From assembly GCA_002170735.1 (NCBI GenBank), contig NHIV01000038.1, forward strand, positions 1 to 12,022: a DNA stretch of 12,022 nt. Direction: 5' to 3'. Under the pieces are notes generated by a model, which saw only the letters and a list, made by a program, of their open reading frames with translations, was not told the DNA's origin and searched no databases. Shown here in pieces: positions 7,640 to 12,022 of the stretch (its first letter is position 1; every line of letters starts with the position of its first letter). A program made the translations under genes and the position numbers. Source of the DNA: a bacterium TMED198 (GTDB lineage: Bacteria > Fidelibacterota > Marinisomatia > SCGC-AAA003-L08 > D37C17).

Positions 7640-9178
7640 ATGAAGCAAGGAATTGCAATTGTAGACTATGGATCTCAATATACCCAATTAATAGCAAGAA
7701 GAGTTAGAGAGCTTGGAGTCTACTCCGAGATTTTTGCTCCTTCTTCATCTCTTGATAAAATTAGTAGTTTTGATATCAAGGGCGTTGTCCTGTCAGGAGG
7801 CCCAACAAGTGTATACGATTCTGAATCTCCAAAGGTTAATTCAGAGATATTATCTCTAGATGTACCAATTCTTGGAATTTGCTATGGAATGCAGACGCTC
7901 GTTAATGAGCTAAATGGAGATATTGAAAGAGGGGAAAAAGGAGAATATGGTTTTGCTCAAATTAAATTTAAAGGATCTAGTCCTCTTTTTAAAGATGTTA
8001 AGGACAAGCTCAAGGTTTGGATGAGCCATGGTGACAGGGTAGAAGGTGCACATAAGAATTTTAGGGTTATTGCAAAGTCTGATAACAATATTATTGCAGC
8101 AATAGAGCATACTACCAAACCTTTTTACGGGGTTCAGTTTCACCCTGAGGTAACCCATACACAAGACAAAAATAAAATTCTATCAAACTTTTTATTTTCA
8201 ATTTCAAACTGCAACAACGCTTGGGGTTCAGGAGATTTTATAGAAGAATCAGTTTCAGCAATAAGATCATCTGTGGGAGATAAAAAGGTTGTGTGTGGAA
8301 TTAGTGGAGGCGTTGATAGCTCTGTAATGGGGAAGCTACTTTATATGGCAATAGGCGATCAATGTAAGTTTATCTTTGTTGATCATGGCCTGCTAAGAAA
8401 AAATGAGGCAGAAGAGGTCCTTGACTCAATTTCTAATGGATTAGGATTGGATTTGAGCGTTTTTGATTATAGTGATAAGTTTTTTAATGACTTGAAAGGA
8501 GTTGAAGACCCTGAAAAGAAAAGAAAAATAATTGGTAAAAATTTTATTGATGCTTTTGAAGAGTCTACAAAGAAAATGGGAAAATTTGATTTTTTAGCGC
8601 AGGGAACTCTTTATCCAGATGTTATTGAATCTGGTTTTAGTGGGCTGGGTAAGACAGCAAAGATCAAGTCTCATCACAATGTTGGTGGTCTGCCTAGCAG
8701 ACTTAAATTTGATTTGATTGAACCACTTAGAGATTTATTTAAAGATGAAGTAAGAAGCATAGGTGAGATGCTGGGTATAGAAAAATCACTTCTTCTAAGG
8801 CATCCATTTCCTGGTCCTGGACTAGCAGTTAGGATACTAGGCGAAGTCAATAGAGAACGAGTTGCAGTCCTGCAAGATGCCGACTCTATCTTTATTGAGA
8901 TACTTAAGAAAATGGGTGAATATGATAAAATATGGCAGGCCTTTTGTGTACTTATTCCAATAAATACTGTTGGTGTTATGGGAGATTGTAGGACCTACGA
9001 GGGAATAATTGGACTAAGGGCGGTTGTTAGTATTGATGGTATGACGGCAGATTGGTATAGAATGCCTTCAGAAGTTTTGGAACAATGTTCAAGTAGAATA
9101 GTAAATGAAGTTGAAGGTGTTAATAGAGTCGTTTACGATGTCACATCCAAACCTCCTTCAACTATAGAATGGGAGTAG
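7640..9178 (+). CDS. guaA: GMP synthase, glutamine-hydrolysing
   Basis: This cytosolic enzyme aminates XMP to GMP with glutamine and ATP, the last step of guanine nucleotide synthesis. The 512-residue chain begins MKQGIAIVDYGSQYTQLIA and has the class-I glutamine amidotransferase triad C81 (GICYGMQ) with H168 and E170 (FHPEVTH). Next comes the ATP-pyrophosphatase domain with P-loop SGGVDSS (222-228) and the segments AQGTLYPDVIESG and KSHHNVGGLPSRLKF. The C-terminal dimerisation domain contains HPFPGPGLAVRILGE and ends KPPSTIEWE, the standard family terminus. E. coli GuaA has 525 residues, so this is full length. The ATG at 7640 is preferred to an in-frame ATG at 7610: it starts exactly at the conserved N-terminus, while the earlier one adds ten residues inside the preceding gene. 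No good Shine-Dalgarno sequence precedes it, and the 1-base gap suggests translational coupling. Confidence 0.97.
   Translation: MKQGIAIVDYGSQYTQLIARRVRELGVYSEIFAPSSSLDKISSFDIKGVVLSGGPTSVYDSESPKVNSEILSLDVPILGICYGMQTLVNELNGDIERGEKGEYGFAQIKFKGSSPLFKDVKDKLKVWMSHGDRVEGAHKNFRVIAKSDNNIIAAIEHTTKPFYGVQFHPEVTHTQDKNKILSNFLFSISNCNNAWGSGDFIEESVSAIRSSVGDKKVVCGISGGVDSSVMGKLLYMAIGDQCKFIFVDHGLLRKNEAEEVLDSISNGLGLDLSVFDYSDKFFNDLKGVEDPEKKRKIIGKNFIDAFEESTKKMGKFDFLAQGTLYPDVIESGFSGLGKTAKIKSHHNVGGLPSRLKFDLIEPLRDLFKDEVRSIGEMLGIEKSLLLRHPFPGPGLAVRILGEVNRERVAVLQDADSIFIEILKKMGEYDKIWQAFCVLIPINTVGVMGDCRTYEGIIGLRAVVSIDGMTADWYRMPSEVLEQCSSRIVNEVEGVNRVVYDVTSKPPSTIEWE
9171..9175 (+). promoter_or_regulatory. glmS ribosome binding site within the end of guaA
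   Basis: GGGAG lies 6 bases before the glmS ATG, overlapping the last sense codons of guaA. With only 3 bases between the genes there is no room for a glmS leader or ribozyme. Confidence 0.65.
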
Positions 9179-9181
9179 ATC

Positions 9182-11023
9182 ATGTGCGGGATAGTAGGAT
9201 ATATAGGTAGAAGACAGTCACAAAAGATCATTTTGTCTGGACTTAAAAGACTTGAATATAGAGGTTATGATTCTGCAGGAATTGCAACTTTTAATGAAGA
9301 AAAAATTTCAGTTACTAAGTGTAGTGGCAAAGTTACTGATCTTGAAAAAAAACTTTCCAATAAACCTCACTCTAGTACTATGGGAATAGGGCACACAAGG
9401 TGGGCAACTCATGGTGCTCCAAATGATAACAATGCCCACCCACATATAGACTTCAACAATAAAATAGTAGTTGTTCATAATGGTATTTTTGAAAACTACA
9501 GTTCAATAAAACAGCTGCTTCTTGAAAATGGTATTTATACAAAGACAGATACAGATACAGAGGTTATTGCTCAGTTTATAGGTTTTTTATATAGTAAAGA
9601 AAAGGATTTTATGCCCTTTAACGCAATTTTGAGAATGGCGCTAAAGGAGGTTGTTGGGACCTATGGACTGCTTGTTATGTGCTTAGATCAGCCTGAAAAA
9701 ATTTATGCTGCTAAGTCTGGTGCCCCACTTGTGATAGGAGTTGGAGATGGTGAAAATTTTATAGCATCAGATACATCTCCTATTATTGAGCATACAAGAA
9801 ATATAGTATACCTTGATGAAGAAGAAATTGCGGTTGTTACTAAAGACGATTACAAGGTGCTTGGAGATGATAACAGCGTTGTTGTTCCAAAAGAAATAGA
9901 GACGATAAAATACTCCTTGGATCAGATTGAAAAGGGTGGGTATGAACACTTCATGCTTAAAGAAATTTTTGAGCAATTTTCTTCTGTTTCAGAATCAATT
10001 AGAGGAAGGATTGCGCCTGATATAGCAGAGGTTAGAATGGGTGGTATATCTGGATGGACAAACAATATTTTAGAGGCCAATCAAATCTACATAACAGCAT
10101 GCGGAACTTCTTGGCATGCTGGCCTAATTGGAGGCTATATGATTGAAGAAGTTCTAGGAATACCTGTCAAGGTTGAGTACGCCTCAGAGCTCAGATACAG
10201 GAAAGCCCCCATTGATTCAAAAACAGTAGTTATGGCAATTAGTCAATCAGGTGAAACGGCTGATACACTGGCCACTATAAGAAAGTCCAAGGAAAAGGGA
10301 GCAACAACTGTAGGTATCGTAAATGTAGTTGGCAGCACAATTGCCAGAGAAACTGATTGCGGTGTATATATACATGCAGGGCCTGAAATTGGAGTTGCAT
10401 CAACAAAGGCCTTCACATCTCAGGTAACAATTTTGTGTTTAATGACCCTTTACTTGGCTCAGAAGAAAGGAGTTGAATCGGAAGATATAACTCAAATGAA
10501 GACAGAGCTTATAACTCTAACTGAAAAAGTTAAAACAGTTTTAAAGGTTGATGATTTGATAAAAAAAATTGCAATAGACTACAAAGACTCTCAAAACTTT
10601 TTATACCTTGGAAGAGGTTATCAATTTCCAGTTGCTCTAGAGGGAGCATTAAAGTTAAAAGAAATATCATATATTCATGCTGAAGGTTACCCCGCTGCAG
10701 AGATGAAGCATGGTCCAATTGCATTGATTGATGAAAAGATGCCAGTTGTTGCAGTTGTAACTCATAGGGCTTATGATAAAATTGTTTCAAATATTCAGCA
10801 GGTTAAGGCTCGTGGTGGAAAAGTTATTATTGTTACTTCTGAAGTTAATAAGGAACTTGAAAATTTTTCTGAGCATATTATTGAGGTTCCTAGTATTCAC
10901 CATTGCCTGTCACCAATAATTAATATTATTCCACTTCAGTTATTGGCCTATCACATTGCTGTGCTTAGGCGTTGTAATGTAGATCAACCTAGAAATTTAG
11001 CTAAGTCTGTCACCGTAGAATGA
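9182..11023 (+). CDS. glmS: Glutamine--fructose-6-phosphate aminotransferase (isomerizing)
   Basis: GlmS makes glucosamine-6-phosphate from fructose-6-phosphate and glutamine, the entry to UDP-GlcNAc, peptidoglycan and LPS. The 613-residue protein starts MCGIVGYIG, exposing the N-terminal nucleophile Cys after Met removal. Its class-II amidotransferase domain has RLEYRGYDSAGIA, GHTRWATHG and HNGIFENY. Two SIS sugar-isomerase domains follow: TACGTSWHAG and SQSGETADTLA in the first; K491, E494 and H510 in KLKEISYIHAEGYPAAEMKHGP in the second; and the terminal NLAKSVTVE with K608. These match E. coli K485, E488, H504 and K603. The length is normal (E. coli about 609). It is the last gene of the apparent operon, 3 bases after guaA. 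The 3' end encodes the conserved peptide that TnsD-type Tn7 proteins read as attTn7 in other bacteria. No glmS ribozyme is present upstream. Confidence 0.98.
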   Translation: MCGIVGYIGRRQSQKIILSGLKRLEYRGYDSAGIATFNEEKISVTKCSGKVTDLEKKLSNKPHSSTMGIGHTRWATHGAPNDNNAHPHIDFNNKIVVVHNGIFENYSSIKQLLLENGIYTKTDTDTEVIAQFIGFLYSKEKDFMPFNAILRMALKEVVGTYGLLVMCLDQPEKIYAAKSGAPLVIGVGDGENFIASDTSPIIEHTRNIVYLDEEEIAVVTKDDYKVLGDDNSVVVPKEIETIKYSLDQIEKGGYEHFMLKEIFEQFSSVSESIRGRIAPDIAEVRMGGISGWTNNILEANQIYITACGTSWHAGLIGGYMIEEVLGIPVKVEYASELRYRKAPIDSKTVVMAISQSGETADTLATIRKSKEKGATTVGIVNVVGSTIARETDCGVYIHAGPEIGVASTKAFTSQVTILCLMTLYLAQKKGVESEDITQMKTELITLTEKVKTVLKVDDLIKKIAIDYKDSQNFLYLGRGYQFPVALEGALKLKEISYIHAEGYPAAEMKHGPIALIDEKMPVVAVVTHRAYDKIVSNIQQVKARGGKVIIVTSEVNKELENFSEHIIEVPSIHHCLSPIINIIPLQLLAYHIAVLRRCNVDQPRNLAKSVTVE

Positions 11024-11049
11024 AAACAGATTCCTCCACTGGTCACCCA

Positions 11050-11066
11050 TTTCTCGTCGTGAGAAA
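11050..11066 (+). terminator. Weak hairpin downstream of glmS
   Basis: TTTCTC and GAGAAA form a perfect 6-base stem around a 5-base loop (GTCGT), 26 bases after the glmS stop codon. It is followed by CCTTATTTT rather than a clean T run, so it would be a poor intrinsic terminator. It is the only such structure seen in the 89-base gap. Confidence 0.35.
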
Positions 11067-11112
11067 CCTTATTTTAGACATCTTTTTAGTTCATTTGAGG
11101 TAGTCTTAGGGT

Positions 11113-12022
11113 ATGAAAAATCTATTTGAATTAGGAAGTAAATATTCAAGACACATCATTTCAGATTCATTAAATGATACAGACAACTTTCCAATCCCAT
11201 CAGATAAGTTAGAAGAGATAGTTAAAAGAATAAAAATATCACGAGAGGGTATTGTTCATGTAAGAGAATTGAATTCTTATCTATTATTTGTAGATCTTGT
11301 AAAAGGAGATAAGGAAAAAAGATTTCATTTTAATGAATATTTTGAAAATGATTATTTTCACTGGGAATCTCAAACGACTCAAAAACAGGATGACCAACAA
11401 ATTTTAGATTTAATCAGTAAAAAATACGATATATTACTTTTTGTTAGAATAGATCAAAAGGTAAAATCAATAACACAACAATTTACTTATTGTGGACAAG
11501 TTCAATATATAACACATGATTCAAAATCCAACTATCCTGTTAGAGTTGATTTATTATCTTTAGAATATGATAAATCAACAAAGAATGATAGTTTAAAAGA
11601 TATCTATGAATGGAAACCTGAGGATTCTGGAAAAACAACTTTAAATAAAACTAATTATTCATCAGGTAAAAAGAGAACTAATTATTCAAAACCTGGTAAG
11701 ACAGAGAGACGTGGTTTAGTAACTTCTAGAGTTGGTCAAGGGTGGTATAGACAAGAGGTGTTAAAAAAATGGGATTATAAATGTGGAGTAACTGGTTCTG
11801 ACATAATTAAAATTTTAATTTCATCACATATTGTCCCATGGAAAGATAGTGATGATGAAGAAAAATTAGATTCGGATAATGGTATATTACTTTCTCCAGA
11901 TTTGGATGGTTTGTTTGATAAATATTTAATTTCATTTGATGATTCAGGAGAAATCCTAATTTCCAATAAATTAACTGAAGAAGAATTAAAACTTTTAGGT
12001 ATTAATAAAAATATGAGATTGA
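11113..12022 (+). CDS. DUF3427-HNH endonuclease, defence-like (3' partial)
   Basis: An open frame starts at ATG 11113 (in-frame TAG at 11107-11109) and runs off the right edge after 303 codons. The first 170 or so residues resemble DUF3427, with the typical YFHWESQ at 81-87 and the ILLFVR strand near 107-112. This domain is also found at the end of restriction-linked helicases. A repetitive linker follows (about 172-200), then an HNH_2-type nuclease: C224, VTG 226-228, SSHIVPW with H239, DNGILLSP with N256, and LDGLFDKYLISF. Where many HNH_2 proteins have a histidine before the FD pair, this one has D265, which I believe is common in this subgroup. The likely role is DNA cleavage in restriction or phage defence; the target is unknown. 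The gene is visibly more AT-rich than glmS (about 26% against 34% GC over 360 bases each, counted by hand), which suggests horizontal acquisition. The ribosome binding site is poor (GAGG at 11097-11100). Confidence 0.8.
   Translation, partial: MKNLFELGSKYSRHIISDSLNDTDNFPIPSDKLEEIVKRIKISREGIVHVRELNSYLLFVDLVKGDKEKRFHFNEYFENDYFHWESQTTQKQDDQQILDLISKKYDILLFVRIDQKVKSITQQFTYCGQVQYITHDSKSNYPVRVDLLSLEYDKSTKNDSLKDIYEWKPEDSGKTTLNKTNYSSGKKRTNYSKPGKTERRGLVTSRVGQGWYRQEVLKKWDYKCGVTGSDIIKILISSHIVPWKDSDDEEKLDSDNGILLSPDLDGLFDKYLISFDDSGEILISNKLTEEELKLLGINKNMRL
11649..11688 (+). repeat. 13-base in-frame direct repeat in the HNH protein linker
   Basis: AACTAATTATTCA occurs at 11649-11661 and 11676-11688, an offset of 27 bases (nine codons). 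It encodes two TNYS units, each followed by a GK (TNYSSGK and TNYSKPGK). It lies in the low-complexity linker between the DUF3427-like and HNH domains and looks like a small internal duplication. Confidence 0.85.

Noticed and set aside
9150..9182. glmS ribozyme/riboswitch
   Set aside because: Only 3 bases separate guaA from glmS and the region upstream codes for the conserved GuaA C-terminus, leaving no room for the ribozyme.
10530..10790. Minus-strand open frame opposite the glmS isomerase domain
   Set aside because: It is antisense to the conserved second SIS domain and resembles no family; the same reasoning applies to the short frames at 5666-5863, 7116-7319, 7910-8164, 9767-9976 and 11775-11966.
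11024..11112. Tn7-like transposon end or attachment repeats after glmS
   Set aside because: No TGTGGG-type end, paired repeats or target duplication could be found by reading; GGTCACC at 11041-11047 is only a short palindrome.

Overview
AT-rich bacterial DNA (about 34% GC by hand count over 360 bases of glmS), densely coding, with every gene on the + strand. The M16 protease has a signal peptide and the cell-wall enzymes belong to envelope-active families, which points to a Gram-negative bacterium. Lineage cannot be fixed by reading. A low-GC Bdellovibrionota (Bacteriovorax-like), Bacteroidota or marine gammaproteobacterium would all fit, and I would not go further than that.

Left block (1-4391): two peptidoglycan-salvage fusion genes separated by 1 base. 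The first enters from the left edge already past its catalytic barrel. It carries the C-terminal domain of a NagZ-type family-3 glycosidase joined to a serine beta-lactamase-like hydrolase (SxxK, YSD, HTG). The second joins a sodium:solute symporter to a DUF1343/NamZ (GH171) exo-N-acetylmuramidase. In Bacillus subtilis the same three enzyme types (NagZ/YbbD, AmiE/YbbE, NamZ/YbbC) are separate proteins in the mur/ybb MurNAc-recovery operon. Here they seem to be packed with a transporter into two polypeptides. The symporter gene has no ATG, GTG or TTG start that keeps its first membrane helix; the best start is an ATT at 1749. A run of 14 A sits exactly at the NagZ/beta-lactamase junction of the first gene.

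Middle block (4392-11023): an 85-base gap with a possible promoter, then four tightly packed genes that look like one operon: a secreted M16 (pitrilysin/insulysin-type) zinc protease, an unrecognised 96-residue protein, guaA (GMP synthase) and glmS (glucosamine-6-phosphate synthase). Gaps are 10, 1 and 3 bases. GlmS makes GlcN-6-P for the wall that the left-hand genes appear to recycle.

Right end (11024-12022): an 89-base gap with a weak hairpin, then the start of a clearly more AT-rich gene (about 26% GC by hand count) for a DUF3427-HNH nuclease that runs off the window. A defence-like gene just downstream of glmS recalls the attTn7 insertion hotspot, although no transposon end is visible.

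No tRNA, rRNA, CRISPR array or insertion sequence was seen, and no gene-free stretch exceeds 90 bases.
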